Below are positions 24,601 through 32,423 of a DNA stretch of 42,125 nucleotides, one piece after another (within the stretch, counting starts at the first letter, position 1; every line of letters starts with the position of its first letter). This stretch comes from Kitasatospora phosalacinea (GTDB taxonomy: Bacteria; Actinomycetota; Actinomycetes; Streptomycetales; Streptomycetaceae), in NCBI RefSeq assembly GCF_000716545.1, contig NZ_JNWZ01000061.1:1-42125 (forward strand), given 5' to 3'. A program made the position numbers and the translations under genes. Under the pieces are notes generated by a model. The model made no database searches. It was not told the origin of the DNA and worked only from the letters and a program-made list of their open reading frames with translations.

Positions 24601-25269
24601 TCAGCTACGGGGGTGGGTCAGGAGGGTGCGGGCCCGGGCGGGGGTGATCAGTTCGCTGAGTGCCGGTTCGGCCAGCAGGGAGACCGGGGCCAGGTGGTCG
24701 GGGCTCACCGGTCGCCACAGTGGTAGCGCCGCGAGCAGTTCGGACCAGGCGCGTTCGGTGTCCGGGTGCGTGGTGAGCCGGTCGACGATCCGGTGCACGG
24801 CCGCGTCGAACTCCGGTGGTCCGAAGGAGAACCGGAAGCCGGGCCCGGTCATCGCCTCGTACCCGGCGAGCGCCTCCCGCAGCGGGCGGGGGCCGTTCCG
24901 GCGGAGCCTGGGCAGCGTGTACGGCTCGTGCCCCCGTGCCTCCCGGGCCAGCCGGACCAGCAGCGGCAGGAACCCCCCCGGTCAGCAGCGGTTCGGTCAG
25001 GAACACCTCCGCGTCCCGGTTCCACGGCAGGTTCAGCGCGAGGGACGGCCAGCCGTCCAGCACAGGAACTCGCGCAGCGAGGGCGGCAGCGGGCGGCCGA
25101 GGCGGGCCTCGGCGGCGGCGACCTCCGCCTCGGTGGCGGGGGAGAAGCCGAGCCAGCCGCTCCGGGCCACCTCCGGGTCGAGCGGGACGGCCGAGGGGTC
25201 GGCCCGCCGGGCCGTGATCCACTCGGTGCTCCACAGCTCCAGGAACTCCCGCCACCGCACCCGGTCCAT
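24601..25269 (-). pseudogene. SMI1/KNR4-like gene broken by two frameshifts
   Basis: Starting at ATG 25269 (SD GGAG) the frame gives MDRVRWREFLELWSTEW ... FSPATEAEVAAAEARLGR then PLPPSLREFL, the SMI1/KNR4 start (a fold common in immunity proteins). At about 25060-25066 one base appears lost: the next homologous piece, VLDGWPSLALNLPWN to EPLLTGG, is in another frame. At the run of seven C (24973-24979) one extra base restores the first frame, giving FLPLLVRLAREARGHEPY through to the stop at 24601, with good codon use. The intact product would be about 222 residues. As read, translation stops at 25033. Either two compensating indels inactivated the gene or these are base-calling errors, the C7 run being a typical place. 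Confidence 0.8.
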
Positions 25270-25475
25270 GCCCGCTCCAGTTCTCTCCGCCATGATGGAG
25301 GCCCCACTCCAGCACGTCCCGCCGTCGGAGGGTTCGGCCGTTCGTGTGGTGGGCGCAGGGCAACCGTGAAAGTTCTGCGTCGATGTGCGCATCCCCGGGC
25401 CGGGCGGGTAGTCGGGGTCCTGCCGTCAGCTTTCGGCACCGCCCGCCGCCGTCCTCTGGAAGGAAGCCGCCCCGC

Positions 25476-25880
25476 ATGGCCGTCGCCACCTGCTGGTCCA
25501 CCACCGTCACGCTCCCGCTCAGCCCGCACCCCGACCTGGCGGTGGAGGCCGGGCTGCACTTCGACTCCTCGCTGCCGTACGCCGTGCGGCTGCTGTTCCC
25601 GCCGGTCGGCCGGATCGAGGCCGTGGAGTGGGTGTTCGGCCGCGACCTGCTGAACGAGGGCCGCCACGCCCCCGTCGGACACGGCGACGTCACCGTCTGT
25701 CCGGGGGCCGCCGACGACGTTCTGGTCACCCTGCACGGCGGCACCGGGGCGGCGGTGGTCAGCATCCCGGCCGAGGTCGTCACCGGTTTCCTGGTCGAGT
25801 GCTACGACCTCGTCCCGGCCGGCCACGAGCACGAGCACCTGGACGTGGACGGCCTGATCGCCCGCGTCCTGGAGGGCTGA
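25476..25880 (+). CDS. SsgA-like sporulation/cell-division protein (SALP)
   Basis: 134-residue member of the SsgA family, found only in morphologically complex actinomycetes, where paralogues control septum placement and peptidoglycan maturation in sporulation. Typical features: LPYAVRLLFPP near the start, VEWVFGRDLLNEG, GDVTVCPG and VVSIPAEVVTGFLVECYDLVPAGHEHEHLDVDGLIARVL at the end. Which of the SsgA-G types it is cannot be settled by eye. GGAAGGAAG precedes the ATG at 25476. It is divergent from the broken SMI1 gene across 206 bases. sigK follows 256 bases later behind its own candidate promoter, so the two are probably separate units. Confidence 0.93.
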   Translation: MAVATCWSTTVTLPLSPHPDLAVEAGLHFDSSLPYAVRLLFPPVGRIEAVEWVFGRDLLNEGRHAPVGHGDVTVCPGAADDVLVTLHGGTGAAVVSIPAEVVTGFLVECYDLVPAGHEHEHLDVDGLIARVLEG

Positions 25881-26000
25881 CGCCCGTCCGATCGGGACAC
25901 CGGGAGGCGGGCACCGGGGCGGCGGGACGGGCGGGCGGTGGCGTCGGCGGTCCGCACGCCCCCGTGCCGCGCCTCGGTGCGAACCGGTCCGGTGCCGGGG

Positions 26001-26027
26001 CAATCCGGGCGGGCGGCCGCGACGAAC
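26001..26027 (+). promoter_or_regulatory. Candidate sigma-K promoter of sigK-rskA
   Basis: CAATCC (26001-26006), 15 bases, ACGAAC (26022-26027). The same architecture occurs upstream of the FAD gene (31878-31904) and the SRPBCC gene (32424-32450). It resembles the mycobacterial SigK consensus as I recall it (CCATCC ... CCGAAT). It implies autoregulation, with a leader of about 100 bases. The rest of 25881-26136 shows nothing else I recognise. Confidence 0.6.
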
Positions 26028-26136
26028 ACGGGTGGAGTCGTGTCGTCGAGTCGTCGCGGCCGGGAGTTCCGGCCGCCGCAAGGGAGGCCCCGGTGCCCGT
26101 GGCGCAGCGCAGCAACGTCCTTGGTGGGGTGGCCGG

Positions 26137-26724
26137 ATGAGCCGCGTGGTGCCGCTGGCCGCGCCGCGCCGGCCCGGGCCGGACCTGCGGGAACTGCTGT
26201 CCAGGGTGGTGCGGGGCGACCAGGAGGCGTTCGCCGCGCTCTACGACGCCGTCTCCGGGCCGGTGTTCGGCCTGGTGCGGCGGGTGGTGCGGGACCCCGC
26301 CCAGTCCGAGGAGGTCACCCAGGAGGTCCTGCTGGAGGTGTGGCGCACCGCCGCCCGCTACCGGGCCGAGCGCGGCGAAGTGCTGCCCTGGGTGCTGACC
26401 ATCGCGCACCGGCGGGCCGTCGACCGGGTCCGCTCCGCACAGGCCGCCGCCGACCGCGACCGGCGGGTCGCGGCCGCCACCCACGGCGGCACGCCCTACG
26501 ACGAGGTCGCCGAACAGGTCGAAGGCCGCCTGGAACGCGAACAGGTGCGGCGCTGCCTCAAGACGCTCACCGAACTCCAGCGCGAGTCACTGACGCTCGC
26601 CTACTACCGCGGCTACAGCTACCCCGAGGTCGCCCAGGTGCTCGGCGCACCGCTCGGCACCGTCAAGACCCGCATGCGCGACGGCCTGATCCGGATGCGC
26701 GACTGCCTGGGAGTGAGCGCGTGA
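26137..26724 (+). CDS. sigK: ECF sigma factor SigK
   Basis: 195-residue extracytoplasmic-function sigma factor with only regions 2 and 4. Region 2 (about 20-95): DQEAFAALYDAVSGPVFGLV, DPAQSEEVTQEVLLEVWRTA, 'VLPWVLTIAHRRAVDRVR'. Region 4 (about 130-190): LTELQRESLTLAYYRGYSYP, 'EVAQVLGAPLGTVKTRMRDGLIRMRD' with its helix-turn-helix. The linker with 'YDEVAEQVEGRLEREQVRRCL' and the following rskA overlapping by four bases (GTGA) identify it as the SigK group. It is released from RskA by an envelope signal. The neighbouring convergent lipid operon and SRPBCC gene carry the same candidate promoter and are probable targets. The start codon ATG 26137 has only a weak SD. Confidence 0.92.
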   Translation: MSRVVPLAAPRRPGPDLRELLSRVVRGDQEAFAALYDAVSGPVFGLVRRVVRDPAQSEEVTQEVLLEVWRTAARYRAERGEVLPWVLTIAHRRAVDRVRSAQAAADRDRRVAAATHGGTPYDEVAEQVEGRLEREQVRRCLKTLTELQRESLTLAYYRGYSYPEVAQVLGAPLGTVKTRMRDGLIRMRDCLGVSA

Positions 26725-27455
26725 ACACCCTCGACCCGCACACCCTGACCGGCGCGTACGCCACCCACGCGCTCGGCCCCGAAGAACGCGACGCCTTCGA
26801 ACGGCACCTCGACCACTGCCCGTCCTGCGCCCAGGAGAGCGCCGAGTTCGCCGCCACCCTGGCCCGGCTCGGCGCGGCCGAGGCGCTCACCCCGCCCGAG
26901 GCGCTCAGGGCCCGCGTCCTGGCCGCCCTGCCCGGCATCCGGCAGGAAGCCCCGCCGGTCGCCCGGACCGCGCCGACCCGGGGCCGACTCGCCCGCCACG
27001 CACCGAAGTTCGCCCTCGCCGCCTGCCTCGCGCTGGCCCTCGGCGCGGGCGCGGTCGCCGTCCAGCAGCACCACGAGGCCGAGTCGGCCCGCGACCGCGC
27101 CGCCGCGCTCGCCCGCCGGCAGGAGGACGTCACCGCCCTGCTCACCGCACCCGACGCCCGCACCGCGACCGCCGCCACCGCGGGCGGCACCGGCACCGTC
27201 GTCTGGTCCGCCGCCCGCGACCGGGCCGGCTTCCTCGCCGCCGGTCTCCCCGCCCCGGGCCCGGGCCGCACCTACCAGCTCTGGTACGACGACGCCGGCA
27301 CCATGCGCCCGGCGGGCCTGCTCCCCACCGGCACCGGCACCCTGCTGCTCACCGGCGCCCTCGACGGAGCGGCCGGCGTGGGCGTCACGCTCGAACCGGC
27401 CGGCGGCTCCGCGCACCCGAGCGGGGCGCCGGTGCTGCTGGTGCCGTTCGGCTGA
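26721..27455 (+). CDS. rskA: Anti-sigma-K factor RskA
   Basis: 244-residue membrane anti-sigma factor. The cytoplasmic anti-sigma domain (about 1-75) has the zinc-type motif HLDHCPSC (HxxxCxxC) and the AYATHALGPEERDAFERHL start typical of RskA. A single transmembrane helix follows (about 95-115, FALAACLALALGAGAVAV), then an external domain with VVWSAARDRAGFLAAGLPAP, YQLWYDDAGTMRPAGLL and a final VTLEPAGGS. This is the standard RskA C-terminal fold. It holds SigK at the membrane until regulated cleavage frees it. GTG 26721 overlaps sigK by four bases. A strong bidirectional hairpin follows. Confidence 0.93.
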   Translation: MNTLDPHTLTGAYATHALGPEERDAFERHLDHCPSCAQESAEFAATLARLGAAEALTPPEALRARVLAALPGIRQEAPPVARTAPTRGRLARHAPKFALAACLALALGAGAVAVQQHHEAESARDRAAALARRQEDVTALLTAPDARTATAATAGGTGTVVWSAARDRAGFLAAGLPAPGPGRTYQLWYDDAGTMRPAGLLPTGTGTLLLTGALDGAAGVGVTLEPAGGSAHPSGAPVLLVPFG

Positions 27456-27477
27456 GCAGGGGGAGGGCGGTGCCGGC

Positions 27478-27522
27478 ACCGACCTGCGGGCCCCGGCCGG
27501 TGGCCGGTGCCCGCAGGTCGGT
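27478..27522. terminator. Bidirectional terminator between rskA and the DUF1295 gene
   Basis: A perfect 14-bp stem, ACCGACCTGCGGGC (27478-27491) with GCCCGCAGGTCGGT (27509-27522). It extends inward with a second 6-bp CCGGCC/GGCCGG stem. The distal arm touches the stop codon of the convergent gene, so one hairpin serves both transcripts. Confidence 0.88.
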
Positions 27523-28334
27523 CAGCGGTGCCGGTGGCGGCGGGGCGGGAGGGGGAGGAACGGGCTGGTGCGGGCGGCGTACTCCGTCCAGCCCGGGCGG
27601 TCGGTGGTGGTGAGGTGGCGTTCCAGCATCGGTCGGCCGCTGCCGAAGGCGAGGAGCCAGGTCATCAGGAGGGGGCTGGGGAGGAGGGCCCAGCCGATCG
27701 GGTGGTCGGCGGCCAGGAGGAACAGGCCCCACCAGACGCAGGCGTCGCCGAAGTAGTTGGGGTGGCGGGTCCAGCGCCACAGGCCGCGGTCCATGACCTG
27801 GCCGCGGTGGGCCGGGTCGGCCTTGAAGCGGGCCAGTTGGGCGTCGCCGACGGCCTCGAAGAACAGGCCGGCCGCCCAGAGCGCGGTGCCCGCCCAGGCG
27901 GTGGGGCCGGGCGGGTCGGGGAGGTACTGGGCGGCCAGGACGGGGAGGGCGACGAACCAGACCAGGGCGGCCTGGAGGAGGTAGACGGTCCGCAGCGCGT
28001 ACCGGGTGCGGGCCGGGCCGGCGGGGGCCTTGGCGAGCATCCGGGCGTAGCGGGCGTCCTCGGGGAGGCCGCGGGCCCGCCACCACAGGTGGGCGGCGAG
28101 CCGCAGCCCCCAGACCGTCACCAGGGTGGTGGCCAGCGCCCGGCGACCCCCGTCGCCGTACCCGGCGGAGAGCGCGCAGCCGGTCAGCGCGACGGCGGTG
28201 AACGCCAGGCCCCAGGCGACGTCCACGCCGCGGTGGCGGCCGGTGCGCACCCCGACCGCGAACGCGAGCAGCATGACGAGCAGGGCCGCGCCGGCGCCGC
28301 CGGCCGCGCCGAGGCCGAACGCGGCGGCGTTCAC
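27522..28334 (-). CDS. DUF1295 membrane protein (steroid-reductase-like fold)
   Basis: 270-residue polytopic membrane protein of the DUF1295 family. It has six or seven hydrophobic helices and the conserved C-terminal block RGLWRWTRHPNYFGDACVWWG, whose HPNYFGD motif resembles the NADPH site of 5-alpha-reductase and isoprenylcysteine methyltransferase-type enzymes. The precise reaction is not known. The gene is the last of a four-gene operon and its GTG start (28334) overlaps the methyltransferase stop by four bases (GTGA). In Mycobacterium tuberculosis a homologue (Rv0446c) sits next to sigK in the same set. A redox step on a modified fatty acid is a plausible role. Confidence 0.88.
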   Translation of the reverse strand: MNAAAFGLGAAGGAGAALLVMLLAFAVGVRTGRHRGVDVAWGLAFTAVALTGCALSAGYGDGGRRALATTLVTVWGLRLAAHLWWRARGLPEDARYARMLAKAPAGPARTRYALRTVYLLQAALVWFVALPVLAAQYLPDPPGPTAWAGTALWAAGLFFEAVGDAQLARFKADPAHRGQVMDRGLWRWTRHPNYFGDACVWWGLFLLAADHPIGWALLPSPLLMTWLLAFGSGRPMLERHLTTTDRPGWTEYAARTSPFLPLPPRRHRHR

Positions 28335-29596
28335 CGCGCACCGTCCCGGCCCAGCAGCACCTGGTGGACGTCCAGGTAGCCGGAGCGGAACCCGGCCTCC
28401 GAGTAGGCGAGGTACAGCTCCCACATCCGCCGGAACACCTCGTCGAAGCCCAGCGCCGCGACCTGCTCGGCGCGCTCGGTGAACCGCTCCCGCCACAGCC
28501 GCAGCGTCTCCGCGTAGTGCGGCCCGTACGCGTCCGCGCTCCGCACCCGCAGCCCGGTGTGCGCGGCGGCGGTGTCGGCGAGCGCCCGCAGCGAGGGGAT
28601 CTGCCCGCCGGGGAAGACGTACTTCAGGATCCAGGTGTACGTGCCGCTGCTGGCGAGCATCCGCCGGTGCGGCATGGTGATGGCCTGCAGGGCGACCCGG
28701 CCGCCGGGAGCGAGCAGCCGGTCCAGGGCGGTGAAGTAGGCGGGCCAGAACGGGCGTCCGACGGCCTCGATCATCTCCACGCTGACGATCGCGTCGAACT
28801 CGCCGCGCACCTGCCGGTAGTCGCACAGCCGGACGTCGACCCGGGCGGACTGCCCGGCCTCGGCGATCCGGTGGCGGGCCAGGGCGAGCTGTTCGGCGGA
28901 GAGCGTCACGCTGACCACCTCGGCGCCGCGGGCGGCGGCGCGCAGGGCGAGTTCGCCCCAGCCGGTGCCGATCTCCAGCAGCCGGGTGCCGGGGCCGACC
29001 CGGGCCAGGTCGAGCAGCCGGTCGATCTTGCGGTGCTGGGCGGGCACCAGGTCGGCCCGGCGGACGGCGGGGGAGGGGTCGGAGAACACCGCCGAGGAGT
29101 ACGACATGGTCGGGTCGAGGAAGAGCGCGAACAGCTCGTTCGACAGGTCGTAGTGCCGGTGCACGTTGCGCGGCGCGTTGGCGGTCGTGGACAGCTCGTC
29201 CGCCGGGGTCCGCCGCACGTACAGCCGCCGCAGCCAGGCCGTGCCGGGCGGCACCAGGGTCTCCGGGCGGGCGGCCAGCGCGGTCAGCAGGCGAGCCGGG
29301 TCCGGGCTGTCCCAGTCGCCCGCCTGGTACGACTCGCCGAAGCCGATCAGGCCGCCCGCGCCGACCCGGTGCGCGAACGCCTCCGGCCGGTGCAGCCGCA
29401 GCACCGGCGCCCCGGGCGGCGCGGGCAGCAGCACCCGCCCGCCGGGCAGTTCGACCCGCAGCCCGTGGCGGGCCGCCGCCCGGCGCAGCAGCCACCCGGC
29501 CGCCGCGGCCCGCAGCGGGGCGCGCGGCACCCGGGCGACGTCCGGCCAGCGCACCGGGTCGACGACGGCGGGCGGGAGCGGGGCGGTGGTGGTCAT
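28331..29596 (-). CDS. Cyclopropane-synthase-like lipid methyltransferase (UfaA1-like)
   Basis: 421-residue SAM-dependent methyltransferase of the CFA-synthase superfamily, acting on acyl chains of phospholipids. The N-terminal lipid-binding part (about 1-130) precedes the catalytic domain: HYDLSNELFALFLDPTMSYS, SAM motif LLEIGTGWGELAL, VSVEMIEAVG and YIFPGG-type KYVFPGGQIPSL. Compared with E. coli Cfa, the ligands of the catalytic bicarbonate are altered: the YSCAYW cysteine is Ser (YSSAVF) and the His of LLHTIG is Gln (LQAITM), while the Glu and the Tyr remain. This suggests methyl transfer without ring closure, as in UfaA1-type enzymes (M. tuberculosis Rv0447c, tuberculostearate). It overlaps both neighbours by four bases. 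Confidence 0.92.
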   Translation of the reverse strand: MTTTAPLPPAVVDPVRWPDVARVPRAPLRAAAAGWLLRRAAARHGLRVELPGGRVLLPAPPGAPVLRLHRPEAFAHRVGAGGLIGFGESYQAGDWDSPDPARLLTALAARPETLVPPGTAWLRRLYVRRTPADELSTTANAPRNVHRHYDLSNELFALFLDPTMSYSSAVFSDPSPAVRRADLVPAQHRKIDRLLDLARVGPGTRLLEIGTGWGELALRAAARGAEVVSVTLSAEQLALARHRIAEAGQSARVDVRLCDYRQVRGEFDAIVSVEMIEAVGRPFWPAYFTALDRLLAPGGRVALQAITMPHRRMLASSGTYTWILKYVFPGGQIPSLRALADTAAAHTGLRVRSADAYGPHYAETLRLWRERFTERAEQVAALGFDEVFRRMWELYLAYSEAGFRSGYLDVHQVLLGRDGAR

Positions 29597-30480
29597 GACG
29601 GGCGGCCTCTCCGACGGGGTGCGGGTACGGGGGTGGGAGCGGGGCGGGGGTGGACCGGCAGGCCGCGCAGCCACAGGCGGACGCCCTGGGCGCGGATCCG
29701 CAGGCTGACGGCGAAGGTCGCGAACGGGTGCCGGACGGTGGTCCGCAGCAGGGCGGCCGGGGTGGCGGGGCGGCCGGTGCCGGTCACGGTGGCGGTGAAC
29801 GCCCGTCCGGCGGGCAGTTCCAGCCGGACGGCCAGGTGCAGGCGGGCCGTGCCGTCCGGGCCCGGGTGCGGGTCCGGTTCCGGGAGCAGCAGGCGGTAGT
29901 GGCCGTCGAGCGGCAGGAACGGCGAGACGTAGAAGTCCTTGGCGGCCCCGGCGCACCCGGCGGCGTCCGGCCGCAGCAGGTAGCGGTGCCGCCCGCCGTA
30001 GGTGTTGTGCACCTCGGCGACGGTGCACAGCGCCGCACCCGCCGCGTCCCGGCACCAGTACACCGTCAGCGGGTTGAACACGTGCCCGAGCGAGCGGGCC
30101 TGGGCGAGCATCAGCACCCGGCCGCCGCCCAACTCCATGCCGTGCGCGGCGAGGTGGCGCTCCAGGTCGCGGCGGATGGTCGGGGCCGGGGCGCCGGAAG
30201 CGCCGAGGGCGTGGTCGCCCGGCAGGAAGCGGGCCAGCGGGCGCAGCGGCCACGGCAGTTCGGGCAGCGCGTCGAGGTCGACCAGCCAGAGCGGGAAGCG
30301 GTGGCGGAAGACCCGGCGCGGCTCGGCCCGGACGTGGGTGGTGCGGGCCTCGTACAGCACCGCGCCCCACGGGCCGGGCAGCGCGGGGCGCGGCCCGGGC
30401 GCGGGGCCGCCGCCGGGCCGGGCGGCGCTCGGCGCGCAGGAGGGGCCGGCCGGTGCGGACGAGGGGCCGTCCGGGCTCAC
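29593..30480 (-). CDS. DUF1365 family protein
   Basis: 295-residue protein of the DUF1365 family. Conserved blocks: LYEARTTHVRAEPRRVFRHR, 'FPLWLVDLDALPEL', LLTQPRTFGYxFNPL-type 'MLAQARSLGHVFNPLTVYW', VAEVHNTYGGRHRYLL, and KDFYVSPFLPLDGHYRL. Residues His and Tyr in these blocks are invariant in the family, but no activity is proven. It is always beside the FAD amine oxidase and CFA-like methyltransferase (Rv0448c in M. tuberculosis), so a shared acyl-chain pathway is inferred. An Ala/Pro/Gly-rich extension fills residues 1-35. It starts at GTG 30480, overlapping the FAD gene by four bases, and ends overlapping the next gene by four. Confidence 0.9.
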   Translation of the reverse strand: MSPDGPSSAPAGPSCAPSAARPGGGPAPGPRPALPGPWGAVLYEARTTHVRAEPRRVFRHRFPLWLVDLDALPELPWPLRPLARFLPGDHALGASGAPAPTIRRDLERHLAAHGMELGGGRVLMLAQARSLGHVFNPLTVYWCRDAAGAALCTVAEVHNTYGGRHRYLLRPDAAGCAGAAKDFYVSPFLPLDGHYRLLLPEPDPHPGPDGTARLHLAVRLELPAGRAFTATVTGTGRPATPAALLRTTVRHPFATFAVSLRIRAQGVRLWLRGLPVHPRPAPTPVPAPRRRGRPS

Positions 30481-31826
30481 GGGGCTACCGCCGCGAGCAG
30501 CCGGTGGGCGGCGGCCAGGCCGGAGCGGCAGCCGTCCTCGTGGAACCCCCAGCCGTGGTACGCCCCGGCGAACGCGGTGCGGCCGGTGGCCAGTTCGGGC
30601 AGCCGCCGCTGGGCGGCGACCGTGCCGGCGGTGTACACGGGGTGCTCGTAGACGGTGCGGGAGACCACCAGCGGTTCGGGGACGGGGGAGTGCCCGTCCT
30701 CGTTCAGGGTGACCAGGTAGTCCTCCGCGCCGCCCAGGCGCAGCAGCCGGTTCAGGTGGTAGCTGACCCGGACCCGGTCGGACGGCGCGTCGCAGTCCGG
30801 CATCCGGTAGTTCCAGGAGGCGCGCGCCCAGACCGCCCGGGGCAGCAGCGAGGCGTCCCGGTGCAGCACCGTCGGGTTGCGGGAGTAGGCGAAGGCGCCC
30901 AGCACCTCCCGCTCGGCCCGGGTCGGGTCGGCCAGCAGGCGCAGCGCCTGGTCGGCGTGGACGGCGACCACCACCGCGTCCGCCCTGGTCCACCGCCCGT
31001 CCGCGGTGGTCACGGTGACGCCGTCCGGGTGCCGGCGCACCGCGCGCACCGGCGCGTCGCGGTGCACGGTGCCGGAGCGCGCGGCCAGGTGCGCGGCGAT
31101 CCGCTCCACGTACTCGGCGGAGCCGCCGACCACGGTGCGCCAGGTCGGCGAGCCGGTGACGCTCAGCAGGCCGTGGTTGGCCAGGAAGGAGAACAGGTAG
31201 CGGGCCGGGTAGTCGCCGGCCAGGTCGGGGGCGCAGGACCACACCGCGGACACCACCGGGGTCGCGAAGTGCTGCACGAAGTACGCGGAGAAGCCGTGCC
31301 CGGCCAGGAACTCGCGCAGGCTCGGATCGCCCCGCTCCGGGTCGGCCAGCAGGGCGCGGGCCAGCCGGTGGAAGCGCGGCACCTCGCCGAGCATCCGCAG
31401 GTACCGGCCGCGCGTCAGGTTGCCGGGCGCGGCCAGCAGCCCGGAGGGGCCGCGGGCGCCCGCGTACTCCAGGCCGCAGCCCGCGCAGGACACCGACATG
31501 CTCATGTCGCTGTCCTGCGTGCGCACCCCCAACTCGCCGAACAGGGCGACCAGTTCCGGGTAGGTGCGGGTGTTGTGCACCAGGAACCCGGTGTCCAGCG
31601 CCAGCTCCCGGCCGTCCGCCGCCGTGGTCCGCTGGGTGTGCGCGTGCCCGCCGAGCCGGCCGTCCGCCTCGAACAGCTCGACCACCACCCCGGCCCGCGC
31701 CAGCGCGTACGCCGCGCTCAGCCCGGCCACACCCGCCCCCACCACGGCCACCCGCCGCACCCCCGGCCGACGGCGCGGCGACGGCGGGACGGGGCCCCCG
31801 CCGGAAACGGTGCCGAGTGTCGTCAC
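30477..31826 (-). CDS. FAD-dependent amine-oxidase-like protein
   Basis: 449-residue flavoprotein, first gene of the lipid operon. The FAD-binding Rossmann motif VVGAGVAGLSAAYALARAG is followed by ELFEADGRLGGHAHT (ribose-binding Glu and GG doublet). Family features later include TGFLVHNTRTYPELV, 'SRNPTVLHRDASLLPRAVWA' and FAGAYHGWGFHEDGC near the C-terminus. These match Rv0449c of M. tuberculosis and the flavoprotein of alpha-proteobacterial SigE/ChrR regulons. It may oxidise or desaturate acyl chains after methylation. I prefer GTG 31826 because GGGAGG is six bases upstream. ATG 31832 (two codons longer) would leave no spacing. A candidate sigma-K promoter lies 50 bases upstream. Confidence 0.88.
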   Translation of the reverse strand: MTTLGTVSGGGPVPPSPRRRPGVRRVAVVGAGVAGLSAAYALARAGVVVELFEADGRLGGHAHTQRTTAADGRELALDTGFLVHNTRTYPELVALFGELGVRTQDSDMSMSVSCAGCGLEYAGARGPSGLLAAPGNLTRGRYLRMLGEVPRFHRLARALLADPERGDPSLREFLAGHGFSAYFVQHFATPVVSAVWSCAPDLAGDYPARYLFSFLANHGLLSVTGSPTWRTVVGGSAEYVERIAAHLAARSGTVHRDAPVRAVRRHPDGVTVTTADGRWTRADAVVVAVHADQALRLLADPTRAEREVLGAFAYSRNPTVLHRDASLLPRAVWARASWNYRMPDCDAPSDRVRVSYHLNRLLRLGGAEDYLVTLNEDGHSPVPEPLVVSRTVYEHPVYTAGTVAAQRRLPELATGRTAFAGAYHGWGFHEDGCRSGLAAAHRLLAAVAP

Positions 31827-31877
31827 GTCCATCCTCCCGCTGCTCCCGGACCGCCCGCGGCGGCCTTCGTGCCCGCC

Positions 31878-31904
31878 ATTCGGCACCGCCCGCGCACCGG
31901 ATTG
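31878..31904 (-). promoter_or_regulatory. Candidate sigma-K promoter of the lipid operon
   Basis: Minus strand CAATCC (31904-31899), 15 bases, CCGAAT (31883-31878). Its -10 is the mycobacterial SigK -10 as I recall it. It shares -35 and spacing with the sigK promoter. The predicted start is about 45 bases before GTG 31826. Confidence 0.65.
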
Positions 31905-31938
31905 GTCCGAACGGGGGCCGAATCGGTCCGAACGGGGG
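31897..31938. repeat. Two 21-bp direct repeats at the sigma-K promoter
   Basis: Units 31897-31917 and 31918-31938 match at 19 of 21 positions, with an identical 14-bp core GGTCCGAACGGGGG. The period is two helical turns and the downstream unit contains the -35 of the lipid-operon promoter. It could be a regulator site or a simple duplication. Confidence 0.7.
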
Positions 31939-31956
31939 AAGCGGGCCGACGCGCCG

Positions 31957-32388
31957 TCAGCCCCCGTCCAGCACCTCGGGCATCCGCCGCGCCGCCGCGT
32001 CCGCCAGCCGCTCGAACTCCCCCCGCACGAACGGCCCCGCCAGCCGCGCCAGTCCGTGGAAGCGCAGCCGCGCCCGGTAGCGGACCACCGTCCCGCCCGG
32101 GGCCGGACCGACGGTGATCTCGTCCCGGGCGGTGACCGTGCGGTTGCGCCCGACGAACACCAACCGGTCCGACTCCCGGGCCGCCAGCTCGTACACCAGC
32201 TCGGTGCGCCGCCCCCGGAACACCGAGACGTTGCGCCACCGCGCCCCCGGGACCACCCCGCCCGCACCGACCCGGACGCACTCCACCGTGCCCGGGTCCC
32301 ACTCGACGGCGTGCGCGAAGTCCGCCAGGTACTCCAGCACCTCACCGGCCGGACGGCGGACCGGGATCTCCCGCACCACCTCGATCAT
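31957..32388 (-). CDS. SRPBCC (START-like) lipid-binding protein
   Basis: 143-residue single-domain protein of the polyketide-cyclase/START-like group: MIEVVREIPVRRPAGEVLEY then LADFAHAVEWDPGTVECVRV, strands WRNVSVFRGRRTELVYELA and RLVFVGRNRTVTARDEI, and a long C-terminal helix FVRGEFERLADAAARRMPEV. Such proteins bind hydrophobic ligands in a deep cavity, and some are enzymes. It lies upstream of the FAD gene on the same strand, 130 bases away, and carries its own sigma-K-like promoter. That links it to the lipid operon as a possible carrier or handler of the modified lipid. ATG 32388 follows GAGGAGG by six bases. Confidence 0.88.
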   Translation of the reverse strand: MIEVVREIPVRRPAGEVLEYLADFAHAVEWDPGTVECVRVGAGGVVPGARWRNVSVFRGRRTELVYELAARESDRLVFVGRNRTVTARDEITVGPAPGGTVVRYRARLRFHGLARLAGPFVRGEFERLADAAARRMPEVLDGG

Positions 32389-32423
32389 CAGGTCCTCCTC
32401 GGGCGTAGGGAACGTCGCCGGGG

